Shown piece after piece: positions 1 to 11,022 of a DNA stretch of 64,000 nt; positions within the stretch are counted from its first letter, which is position 1; each line of letters begins with the position of its first letter. Source of the stretch: Diphasiastrum complanatum (lineage: Eukaryota; Streptophyta; Lycopodiopsida; Lycopodiales; Lycopodiaceae); the NCBI GenBank assembly GCA_029204225.1, contig CM055098.1, forward strand, positions 55,250,282-55,314,281, read 5' to 3'. Under the pieces are notes generated by a model. It was not told the DNA's origin, made no database searches, and saw only the letters and a program-made list of their open reading frames with translations. The position numbers and the translations under genes are program-made.

Positions 1-1505
1 GGCAATGGTATATGCGGTTCAGAAGTTTTGCCATTATCTTCTAGGAAAAGTTTTTGCGTTCTATACTGATCATCAAGCACTATTGTATCTCATCAACAAG
101 ACCTGCACCACAAGCCGTATTACTAGATGGATCCTATTACTGCAAGAATTTGAGTTTAGGATAGTGGTTCGTAAGGGAGTTCAGCATTTTCTAGTAGACC
201 ATTTATCCCGAATCCCTAATCTTCCTACCCCTGATCAAGGGGTCAACAATGATTTACCAGATGCAATCCTTTTCCAAGTTGACTCTACACCCATATGGGC
301 TAACGAAATTACAGAATATTTAACTTCAGGACAAATGGATCATTCTCTAAACTTGAACAATGTGCGTTGGTCCTCAAAACTAAACCTTATATGTTAATTG
401 CAGGACAACTCTACAAGCAAGGGTTAGATGGAATCATCCGACGATGTCTTACTGAAGGTAAAATACCCTCTGCAATTTTCCTCACTCATGAAGGTATTGG
501 TGCAGGCCATTTCTCTTCTGAAACAACTGCTAAAAAAATCCTCTTGGCCAGTTTTTGGTGGCCAACACTCTTCAAGGATATGCACAATTACACTAAGGCC
601 TGTGATGTCCACCAACACACAAAACACATTCAAAAGACCGACTACATGCCTTTACACCCTGTAACCACTGATCAAGCTTTCCAGAAATGGGAGATTGATT
701 ATGTCGGACCTATTAGTCCTGCTACTCGGCACACACAATCTCATTACATCATAGTAGCCACGGACTATTGTACCAAATGGGCTGAAGCAAGAGTTGTTCG
801 CAATGCTGACGCTCGTTCTACTGCAAAATTTCTCTATGAACAGGTTATCGTTCGTTTCAGATGTCCTCTAGAGCTTATCAGTGATAGGGATACACATTTT
901 CTTAACTCTGTCATAGATCTCCTTTCAAAATTTTTGTGGTACATCGCAAAAGTTCCCCATACTATCCACGCTACAATGGCCAGGCATAATCCACCCATAA
1001 AATCCTATGTGGAATTCTCACCAAAACCGTCGAATCCAGCCGATCTGATTGGGAACTCAAACTCCATGCTGCTCTATGGACTTATCGTACCACCACGAAG
1101 AGAGCTACAGGCTTAACTCCTTTCCAGCTAACATATGGCCAAGAAGTCGTTATGCCTGTGGAATTCCATATCCCCTCCCTTCGAGTAGCCTATAACCTTG
1201 AGCTTGATACTCAACAGAGTCTAGCAAACATGTTATTCCATCTGGAGCAACTATGTGAAACACGACGGATCAGCATCCATGCTCAACAAGTCCACAAACG
1301 ACGACAAAAAGTATGGCATGATCGATCATTGAAACTTAGAGACTTCCAGGTTGGAGATAAGGTCTTGTTATACCAGGCCAAAGCCTTCAAAGACAAATTG
1401 AAATTTTCTGGCCAGTCATTAAAAAATTATTTGCCTCTGGATATGTACAACTCCAGACCCTTCAAGGCGATATCCTCGACACTGTGGTCAATGGGAGCCG
1501 ACTGA
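1..1505 (+). pseudogene. Decayed Ty3/gypsy pol: RNase H and integrase
   Basis: This is the 3' part of a Ty3/gypsy polyprotein, cut by the window edge. The frame at 5-397 shows the end of RNase H (FYTDHQAL, then VDHLSRI in place of the usual ADALSR). The frame at 367-1116 shows an integrase zinc finger (HEGIGAGH, then CDVH where CxxC is expected) and the first two acidic residues of the catalytic core (WEIDYVGP, ISDRDTHF). Around 960-1110 the frame is broken, so the third catalytic residue is not in a continuous reading. The frame at 1152-1505 shows the post-core region (WHDRSLKLRDFQVGDKVLLY). The PVEFHIPSLR segment and the extra downstream frame suggest a non-chromovirus Tat/Athila-like lineage; that is inference. 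It is certainly non-functional because of the shifts and lost residues. Confidence 0.9.
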
Positions 1506-2200
1506 GAAAGTACAATGAACCCTGTTTTTATCTTGATATGTATTAGTTGTTTTCTTTCCTACTGTTCTTCTTTATTTTTTTATCGTCTGCCTGCCATTTC
1601 GACAAAATTTTTGCTATGCGTTCTTGTTCAAACCATCAAAATACTATCAAATCAGGTATACCAATAGTCTTCTCTGAGAAAATCACAAAAGCCATTAGTT
1701 TCAAAAGAATTGTTTCACATTTATAGTGCAAGATTCATTTTTGGCCTCCACAAATTCTGTCTCGGAGACAAAATTTTTTAAAAATAGAAAAAGTTAGTTT
1801 TTTCATTAGATATCCACTATCAGAATTGGTAGACAATTCGTTGGAGCTCAAAATGATTCCCACATTTTCTCTGCTATCTCTACAAATTCTGATCACACAA
1901 AATTTTGCACTGATAGACATAACGTTGCCTCAAAATTCGTGACTATCATTACCAAATCATGGACACCGAGGACGATTTTTGAGTGAAGTTGCAAATTTCT
2001 GCCCAAAAAGTCTATATATATAGACCTCCACCCTTCTCTCCACAAATTCATTTTAGATTGCCGCTCTTGAGTTCATGCCAAATTTTTTTAAAATTTTTAA
2101 AATTTTCAAGGCAATCTAAAATCACTGCTATCATGGCCTTTTGCGATTCCTCGCTCAGTTTGCATCGCCGTAAACCCCCTCGCCCTTATTCAGGAAATAT
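1506..2200 (+). other. Spacer between integrase and extra frame, with TATA run
   Basis: I see no protein domain here. An A/T-rich TATATATATA run lies at 2013-2022, followed by a C/T-rich stretch and an ATG at 2133 that opens only a short frame. The next ATG in the long downstream frame is at 2201. The spacer could hold an internal promoter for the extra reading frame; that is a guess from position only. Confidence 0.4.
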
Positions 2201-3898
2201 ATGATTTGTATCAAGAATTATGCCGAGCAGCTCACCCTGGCCAAGGATATCCTCACAACCCTTGGCTTTGATCTGACTCTTTTATGGGACTAGCAGAGCG
2301 AGAGCCTCATCCGAGCGGCCTACTCCACCGATTCGGATGAATTCCAAACTTTCAGACTTACATCTAAGAGTGGCAGCTATACCATCATCAACGTCTCTCA
2401 CGGGGATCTCCAGAGCATTGGCTTCCCTAATCTCGGAGAGACAATCCATGGCAAGGGCACCAACTATGATGCCAAGTACTTTACAAAGTTTCTGACAGAG
2501 GGTGACAAAACCATTGCCCAAACCAACGATGGAATTGCCATACACCTCATCACGGATCCCCATCTACGGGCCGCCTAAAAAATCCTCGTCACCGTGGTCG
2601 AAGTGCATACTGCCAAGATAGATCGCATACCACCGAGCGACCTCTGCTCTTTGACCCTCACCATGGACAATCCCACTCAACATTACAAGTGGGCTGAGAA
2701 GGTAGTAGAGAAGTTTTGCGGAGCTTTGAAAGCCAGAAAACCAACTACCAAATATGGATATCTCCTCCACATGTTGGTCACCAAACAGTTGGGGTCTAGG
2801 GTGGCTGCTGCCATCAAGGAGCTGGATGATCTCTATCCAAGCACAAAAAAATGAGCCACCCCCCAACCGACAGCAGAACCAGTCTCACCAGTCCCACCTA
2901 CTAAGAAGTAGAAAGGGAAGGTGATCAGCTCAGAAGCCAATGTCCCTCACGACATTCTATCCAGTGACATCAGGGCTGAGTATGCTGAATCCGGAGGGAG
3001 CCTTAAACCCTCTCAGGTCCCAAAGGAGGTCCTAGAGCAGCAGGCGGCCTTACTTCACTAGGCCCAGCAACACAAGCAAGTAGTAGCGGCAGCAACAGGC
3101 AGCTCAGTGGCGGCAGACACTTATGGTTTTGATCCTATGGGTGTGGTTCCGTCCACCCAGACAACCTCCATAACCCCATCTCCCTCACTTGCTCTCACAC
3201 TCCCGCCACCACCCCCACCATTTACTGCCACCTTCACACCATCACTAACTCTCAACATGGGCCTCACTTCCACAATTCCACAAAAGCCGTCACTTGTACA
3301 AATCTCCACCCTACTTGACTCCACAAGCAACGTAGATGATTTTGCATTACAATTACTAACCGCACTTCCATCAACCGCCGTCACCAGTAACCCAATCCAC
3401 ACATCTCCGCCACTCAGTATCTCTCCATCTCTTTCGCCCATCAATCCTTAATCACCTCCACCTGCCTTTCATACATCTCCAGCTAACCCTACTCTTGATT
3501 GCCTACCCTTTAACCCAATGTTGTATCCTAACTATACACGCACCGAGCAGTTACCCCTTGCAGCCCAACAAGTGGTATGGTTGGTGAATGAGCTCCAATA
3601 CAATCTATTCGACACCCTAGGGGGACAATATACTATGCGGCAATTCGACGATGGTGCTATGGCGGATCTTCAGAAAGAAAAAGCAAGGCTAGAGGAGGCA
3701 AACAAATAGCAGCAGCTGCAGATCCAAAACCTCACAAATTATAATCAACAACAACAGCAGATGCTACTCCACCTCAGCAACATCTCTTCTCCAAAAAGCA
3801 CAAAAGATCCAAGACGAAAAGGCTTTGATTGGTGTGGGACCACCAATCCAATAAAGAGGGGGATACTGTTAGCAACTGTGCTAACACAAAGAAAATAA
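2201..3898 (+). pseudogene. Extra reading frame downstream of integrase in gypsy element
   Basis: A single frame can be read from the ATG at 2201 to the TAA at 3896-3898, just inside the 3' LTR, giving 566 codons including the final stop. It is interrupted only by seven nonsense codons (2291, 2576, 2852, 2909, 3059, 3449, 3707), with no frameshift I could find. The product would have a globular N-terminal part of about 230 residues (GFDLTLLWD, VEKFCGALKARKPTTKYGYLL). A Pro/Ser/Thr-rich linker with a PPPPPP run follows around 3200-3480. The C-terminal part is a glutamine-rich coiled-coil-like segment (LQKEKARLEEANK, then QQLQIQNLTNYNQQQQQ). No signal peptide or membrane segment is evident, so an envelope-like role is not supported. 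Plant Tat, Ogre and Athila elements are known to carry extra frames; I cannot assign this one to a family. Confidence 0.6.
3853..3863 (+). other. Polypurine tract
   Basis: The run AAAGAGGGGGA lies four bases before the TG of the LTR at 3867, the expected place for plus-strand priming in an LTR retrotransposon. Confidence 0.75.
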
Positions 3899-4713
3899 AA
3901 AGAAAGAAATAAAACTCCGTGACATGTGTTTTGTAAGTCCACGTATGAGTATCTGTCAATAGACTTCGACCATGACATGTGTTTTGTAAGCCCATGAGTA
4001 GAAACTTAAATAATAATAAAATAGCTTAAACTTAGATTTAGAACTTAGACTTAGGAAACTTAAGATTAAAAATATTTTATCTTAAGTTTTCCTAAGTTAA
4101 GAAACTTTGAAGTTCTAAATCCTAAGTTAGAAGTCCTAGAAAGGCTAGAAATAGATTAGTCCCATAAGTTAGTAGATACTTATGGAAGACCCTCCTTGCC
4201 ATGAAAGGAGAGGTATTTGCCTTGTAAACAACACTATGAGATTATGCTAAATTGCTCTCTCTTTGAGATTACCAGTCTATTTCTTTGTGTTCCCATTGGA
4301 AGGTGCATAGCTTGAGGGAAGGTGCTCGGGCCTCCTCTTGCCTCCTTTCATTGGATTATTGTGGCATGTTTCTATTGGTTTATTTAATTAGTTGTAATTT
4401 ATCTTTTAAACCCTCTGGGTGTTAATTTAGGTCTTAGTTTAGCAATCTTGCTAGTTGGATTTGCCTTAGCAAGGATTTTTATTGTTGTTACTAATTAGCT
4501 TTATTTCCGTTTCGGGCACTAGTTGGGTAAGTCTTAGTGCTCTCATCTTCGGGCACTAGTTGGGTAAGCCTTAGTGCTCTCATCTTTGTTAATTATTTCT
4601 GTATTTCCGTTGAAGCTTGTTGTAGAATTTTAAAAAGTGGACGATCCTCTACATCCCTATACTACATCCGTAAGTAGATCTATCCACCGCACGAACTAGA
4701 AATACTTCCAACA
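3867..4713 (+). repeat. 3' LTR of the gypsy element (847 bp)
   Basis: It starts TGTTAGCA and ends TTCCAACA, directly after a polypurine tract. The first 20 bases form an inverted repeat (8-bp arms TGTTAGCA/TGCTAACA around ACTG). It contains a 37-bp tandem duplication at 4513-4586. The 5' LTR lies outside the window, so neither LTR identity nor a target duplication can be checked. Confidence 0.75.
4513..4586 (+). repeat. 37-bp tandem duplication inside LTR
   Basis: Two copies, 4513-4549 and 4550-4586, begin CGGGCACTAGTTGGGTAAG and differ by about one base. It is a useful family marker for this LTR. Confidence 0.9.
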
Positions 4714-4732
4714 ATCTCCGGCAACGGCACCA
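4714..4732 (-). other. tRNA-Asp-type primer binding site
   Basis: On the minus strand this reads TGGTGCCGTTGCCGGAGAT. It closely matches the primer site complementary to the 3' end of plant tRNA-Asp (TGGCGCCGTTGCCGGGG), as used by Athila/Tat-like gypsy elements. It lies directly against the end of the plus-strand LTR. Confidence 0.65.
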
Positions 4733-5581
4733 TTATAGGGTCGAAGATCTCTCGTCGTAGTAGCCCTCCCGCCTGTCAACAAGGGTTAGAACGCTGGATA
4801 GGTGCCTAACTATGTAAAGATGCAACTTTTAGATAGTTCTCTACTTTTTACAATAACACTACCACCTTTAACACTACCCCACTAACTCTATTCCACTAAA
4901 CTCGCATTCAACATGATTTATAGTGAAAAAGAGTGGGAGAGAGAGAGTTAGATGGATAGGAGGAGCATAGAAGGTAGAGGAATAGAGGAATAAAGAGAGG
5001 AAGAGAGGGAGTGATGAGGGAGGTTAGCTCACTTGCTCATTGTACTTGCTAAGGGAGGAACATAAACTATTGAAACCAAAAAAAACATGAACTTGAAAGC
5101 AAATGGGAAACAACAAGAGCAATAGCAAGCATTGAATAGCAAATGAGGATGCTTCTCTTCCAAAAATGGTAGAGTTTCCTCCTTCTCACTAAGTATGAAA
5201 ATAGTGTACAAGTGGTGCTTTTTTATAAATGGGGAAGACCCTTGCCCCAGAATCCTATTGGCTAATATTCACATTGATTCTATCCATTCATCTTGGACCT
5301 AACTTGATCCAAGGGTCCACAAAAAATACATTAGAAATCACAAGATTCATGTGTCCAAAATTGGACCCAACTCTAAAAAAGTAAACTCTAAGTTTAAAAA
5401 TGACTTTGGGCCTCTCAAGTCTTATTTTTATTACAAAGGGCCCAAGTCTATTATTTCAATTTACATTTAGCTTGCGTGCTCATTGGGCCATGGACTTATA
5501 CGCGCAGGAGAACATGCCCTCGCAACACATTATTATTGGATTTATTTATTTTTTTACGTTGTGTTGGGAATACTCCCAACA
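4733..5581 (-). repeat. Probable minus-strand gypsy LTR
   Basis: Read on the minus strand from 5581, it begins TGTTGGGAGTATTCCCAACA, an LTR-like inverted repeat with 8-bp arms. It runs about 849 bp to the tRNA-Asp primer site, and has a TATA-like TTTATAAA near 5221-5230 within a plausible U3/R context. Its 3' end (CCCTATAA) lacks a clean CA. No partner LTR or internal region was found, so this may be a remnant left after the neighbouring plus-strand element inserted. Confidence 0.5.
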
Positions 5582-6900
5582 GACGTAGTGTGTTTAAATG
5601 CTTGAAGAGATCTAGGGGATGCTTGGGTGGTTGTATTGTGGACGTAAATGGGATGATTGTGTTGGTTGATGTTATGCTTGTTGAGGGTTAGGAATTGAGA
5701 GTAGCCTCCATTATTTTCTTGTTGGAGTTATGGAGAATCTTGCATTGTTTACATGAGAGGGTTGTTTGCTATGAGTGTAGCTTGTTGGTGTGTGAGGATT
5801 AGGGTTGACCTAAAGTTCGGTTGGCATTTTAATTTTAGGTGATTGACTGTTGGTTGATGGTTGAGGATGTGTTTGAAATTGGTAGTTGAAGGCATATCTC
5901 GTGGGTTGCTTGTGTTCCTTTTTGATAAGAGTGTGTTTGTCGGAGTGAGTGCTCGATAGCATGGTTGCGTGATATATTTCATTGTGGATTGACCATGTTA
6001 GTTGAATGTGGATTGTCATTTGAGGTCCTTGTTGGCATGAGAAAGTCGTTGGTAATGTGATTGATTGTTATTAGTCATTGTATGAAGCCGTTTGTATTAG
6101 CAAGCCAAGGAGCTGAGAACAGTTGAGTTTTGATATAAGTGATTGCGGGGCATGACTATCATCCATGTTTGTGATATGTAGTAGACTTGTTGCAGCCCAT
6201 CACAGTCTGCCTACATCCAAAAATCAGGTTACTGGAGCCATTCAAGCCCTGTTTGGACCTACTGCGACCTCCCATTTGCCTGCCTTGCCATATGGGAGCC
6301 TGCTGCGGCCTGCCACCGTCATTTTTCGACCTGTGACAGCCTATGCCTGTGACCTATCACATGACCTGCGACCTGCCAACAAGCTGCCAGGACCTATGAC
6401 AGTCTACCTGCGGCCCTCTGTAAGTTGTGTGACATGTCCTCTGCCTGTTTTGCATCCTCTATGACCTGTGTGCCCCTGTTGCGGCCTGAATCATACCTAC
6501 TTGCTGAATTTCAGTGGCCTGCACGGCATGCCTGCTGCTTTTCCGGTGTCCTGTGGATCCTTCCAACGATCTGTGGTAAAGGTTTTCAGGGTTTTGATCT
6601 CGCTACATGTCCAAGTTTCGGCATGAACGACAAGTCCAAACGACTCTTCGAAGATCGAAGACAAGGCTACCTCAAATCAAAAGCGGCATTCATGACTAGC
6701 GCCTCCACGGTTTTCGATTTCTCTCTCACACATGAGGTAATGTTGTCTATCTCCAGCATTTATATTTCAAGATTCCATCCGTGAGGACTTCATATTTTGA
6801 GGGCTAAAAATGACAACCAATTAGAGAGGTATAGAAAAACAAAGTCCCATTATTAGTCGTATGGAAAAACAAAGTCCCATTATTATGGACTAGATAACGT
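5582..6900. other. Intergenic, no gene seen
   Basis: No coding motif was found. A stretch at about 6180-6560 is rich in irregular repeats of a ten-base-like motif (GACCTGCGACCTGCC and variants). At 6819-6890 a roughly 30-bp unit (AAAAACAAAGTCCCATTATTA) occurs twice in tandem. Confidence 0.5.
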
Positions 6901-6932
6901 TAATTCATGAGGACAAGGAAAATGGGATGTAG

Positions 6933-7591
6933 GATGCCCAAGCCGTGGGATTGGTGAGGGTGGCTACATCCATAGTCGGGTCCTTGTGAATGCTCTTGGA
7001 TGTAGTTAGTCACGAGGAGCGCATTTTATGTTGGAATTTGGTTATTTTGCATCCACATATGTCACATATTATTTAAAAACAGTCTTTGAGATATTAGATA
7101 TAACTTGCCTCGTCACAGCCAATGGCAATGCTACACACATCAACAAAATAGCTCCTTGGAATATGGACTAGGTAAGGGGCATGAGTATAAGGTTATTGTG
7201 TGTAGCGGGAGCGTTCTCTCTCAAGCCACGAGAGCGCCGATAGAGAGAGAAAGGTGACTGCTATGCACAATAACTAACCGGTTGAGCCCTCTAACTACTT
7301 GGCTGAGTCCGCTCTCTTAAGCCACGGGATGCCGAGAGAAAGAAAGGTGACTGTTAAGCACGGTAACTGGCCAACCACTAAGCACTGTAACTGATCGGCC
7401 ACTAGGCATAATAGATCGGCCACTAGGCATAATAGACGAACGATGTAATCCCATGTGTCACATGTCAGCACAAATAACATGTGGCATAATCCCATGTGAC
7501 ACATGTCAGCTCCCAGGCGGCATGTATGATGTGACATGGGACCCGAATATGGATGTAGCCACCCTCACCAATTGCACACGGTTTGGCATCC
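6933..7591. repeat. Inverted-repeat structure, possible non-autonomous DNA element
   Basis: The arm at 6933-6984 (core TGGTGAGGGTGGCTACATCC) recurs as its reverse complement at 7539-7591, with only a few mismatches over about 50 bases. The roughly 550-bp loop holds two diverged direct copies of a segment around AAGCCACG...AAAGGTGACTG (7215-7280 and 7318-7375), and a tandem ATCGGCCACTAGGCATAATAG pair (about 7393-7434). It also contains repeats of CCCATGTGTCACATGTCAGC, one copy of which lies outside the right arm (about 7450, 7490 and 7610). No clear target duplication was identified, so the element class is open. Confidence 0.6.
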
Positions 7592-8449
7592 TCTTTGTCA
7601 CCCTTCACCCATGTGTCACATGTCAGCTCCCATGTGTTATCCCACGTGAGAAAGAGGAGCTCCCATAGTGGCTCAAAAAATTAGCCCTCTTCACCAATAA
7701 CACCCGGACACGTCAGCAAATAATACTGGCCTTTCAAATTCTGAGCAAGCAGTTCAAATAAGTGCCCTTCCAAACTTTATTACCTGCTTTGATGGCAAAT
7801 GTACATATAGAATTTCACGTGACGTGTATCCTTATCTCATTTCATTTCACCTTTGAATGGCAGATTTCAAAATGAAGAAGACCCATGGCGATGGCGGGAG
7901 AGATTCAAATTTATGCATTTGTATTTGCGATCCTCATCATTTTCGCTTCATTTCTATTCTCTCTTTCTCTGTCTCTCGATCGATCGATCTCGCTATTCAG
8001 GCTCGATTAGATTTCATTATTCTCAATTCTTAGCAGTTGCTGCTTCCAAGCAGCATTGCTGGCTTACCGCTTACTTTTGTTGCAATAGCTCAGGCTCTGC
8101 GTGACTTTCTCTTGCTTCTTCTAACCTCTTTATTATCATGCTCTGTTTTGTTGAGATGTCCTTAGACGATACATAATCCACTTGCAAATTGGTAGATTAT
8201 CAAGAAGAACCACTTCGACATCTGCGGTGATCATGATCATGATGGCCATTCTTTACAGGTGATTGACATCGGGCTTCTAGCAACGCAAGCTGGAGCTTGA
8301 GATGAATGACAGACAATGGCCGCAACACCTTTGGAAAATTGTACCACGTGTTCGAAGGATTAATCGTATACTTTTTTCTTATAGGACTCGACGTATTACT
8401 GCTCAACAGGTAGAATAAGGGCGAGGCAAGATCGTGCTGGAAAGGCTCC

Positions 8450-10985
8450 ATGACTTGCCAGATTTGTGTCATTTGCGGAAAGAGCTTTAGCGACTACGCG
8501 GATTGGGAGGTATGATTTGCAATACCTTTGCCTCTTGGTATTATACGAGAGAGACATAGTGCGTGTGTGTTTTAACGGATGATGCCTGCAGATTCACTGG
8601 AGCGAAGAGTTGTTAGTGATGTTAGAAGATGGAAACAACGACCAGAATGGATCATCACAAGTCTATTTGGATGGCGCTTCGGGCCCATCCCAGTGCACTT
8701 CTGTGGGAAACTTTGCTTTTAGGGAAAATTTCTGCAAGAGACCTAGATTAGAACCATCGGACGAAAAAGATATGCTAGCTCGGGGGAGAATAGGCGAAGT
8801 CACAATGTCCTCTCAGATCAAAAGCGCTACCAACAGTACGTCTAGAGCTTGTTTTTTGGAAAATTACAGCAAAACATCAGAAAGATTTTGTGAAGATCAA
8901 AAGAATAGAGAACCTGAGCAAGCAGTTGGAAGAAGCTCAATCAACAAAAATAAAAGCATCTCACTTACCGCAGAAAAGTCTCCTAACGACAATGAAAAAG
9001 GATCGTGTCCCATATGCAACAAGTCATTTCAAATGCATGTAAGAACGAGCTACTTGTAGATTTTAGGTTGCTTCTTCGTTTTCCTGAGCAGATGCATTTC
9101 TTCCTTCTATGATTGTAGAGTTTAAGATCGTTGCTAAATAGGTTGTAATTGTGCACATGCATTGATGCCTACACAATATGAATAGACAAAAGTTACTTGA
9201 TTTGATGATGTGATTCTAAGATTAATAGACAAACTCTTTCTTGAGAGATTTGATGTTGAAAATTTATCTAATAGAATCAAGGATAGTGTTTTAACTCACA
9301 TTTACGTTCCATGTAGGGATACATCATCAATGTTTATTAATATGTTAGGGTTTTATTACACCTAAGTAGTGCTTAAAATTGCTCTCCATTTTAAGTAAGG
9401 ACAACTATAAAATAAATAACCCCAACTAGCAAATGTACGGGTCAACGTGACAGCTATCAACTTATATATCCAAGGTTCAAATAATTGTGAAATGAGATCT
9501 TGTAAAATGTACATGGAAAGATGTCAAAAAGGAGTATACCAAAGAATTTGTTACAGGTTGAATTTGTCCAAAAAGAGTTTTTTAAGAGGGTGACGGGCTA
9601 TTTGAACAGACCTTTTAGGAGATTCATGAAGTGATTTGACATATTTTGAAGTTTGAAGGGACCGAAAGTTCAAAATTCAAAGAGAAAAAAATCTATACTG
9701 AGATTGTGATTAATTTTACCTTCAAATACTCTATTCTAGACTTTAGGACAACCCTAGGCCTTTGGAGAGCTTACTTTAAGGCTACCCAATTTATAAATGT
9801 GTCAAAATCAAAAGATTGTGTGAAGGCTTTGGCCTCAAAATTTCTATTCTTAAAAGACTTTTAGACCATTGTGTGAGGGAATATATAAACCATCCATAGA
9901 ACCAAAATTCATAAAAAAAGAACAAAAGTGGACCAATTTATAGGTGATCAATTGGAACAATAAGCATCAAAAAGTCGGCAACAAACTATTTTGACTAACT
10001 AATGATGTGTACGCATAGCTGGAGACTGGAGTGAAAACTTATATTATAATAGAAATAGCTCTTGCTTTTGATGGAATGTCTAATACTTTACTTCAAGAAT
10101 AATTAAGAAGAAATGAAATAATTCTAATGCAAATGTTGTTAATGAGGCTTTAGTGGTAATGCCATTGTTAAAAAGGATTGGAGGTACAAAGAGAAATTTG
10201 AAAAAAAGGTCATCCACAAGTCAACTTGACATAGCTATATCTACTAAACAACTGAAGAGGATTTGTTTTCATTATGAACAACTTGGTCACTATGAGTTCA
10301 TAAGTGAATTCAAGGTTATTTTCTAACATAAATTTGAAGAGGGTGAACTTCTATTCTTGTAGTAAGCTTGGTCACATAGAAGTTGAATGTTGAATCAAAT
10401 AATATGCTCAAAGTGTGAGAGGAAGGGGAAAGAGTTTCGGAAGGTTTTACGAATAGTTCCAAGATAGTGAAGAAGTAGAGTTTTCTTCCTATTGGGTATC
10501 GGTCGAATCGACCTATTGGATCCTTTCAAATCGGTCCTAGGTTTTTGAATTGGCCAATTGGATTTAGGGTTTTAGAACTTAAATGGAAATTTGTCTAGAA
10601 TTTTGAAAAGCCAAAAACATAGTTGCATAATGCATTGATGATAATAGATATCATGATTGAATTACAAGCATTAGAGATTCAAATTCCATATTTTAACGAT
10701 TAACGAATAACTTTACCCGATACGTGTTACTTGAAAGTTGACACCTGTATTATGTACACTTGTAGGGTTTGAATTTTAAAACAATAAACTTGAAACATAT
10801 AACAGTGAAACAAATATAGTTGAAACAAATAACAGTGAAATCATAAAGGTGGTAAGGTACGAACTTAAAACATTCAGCATTCAACAATTTAGATTCCAAT
10901 TTGAATTTTACATCATTCATAAAAATGTAATAGCTCGTAATTTTACTCTCTCTCTCTCTCTCTCCCTCTCTCTCTCTCTCTCTCA

Positions 10986-11022
<37 letters not shown>

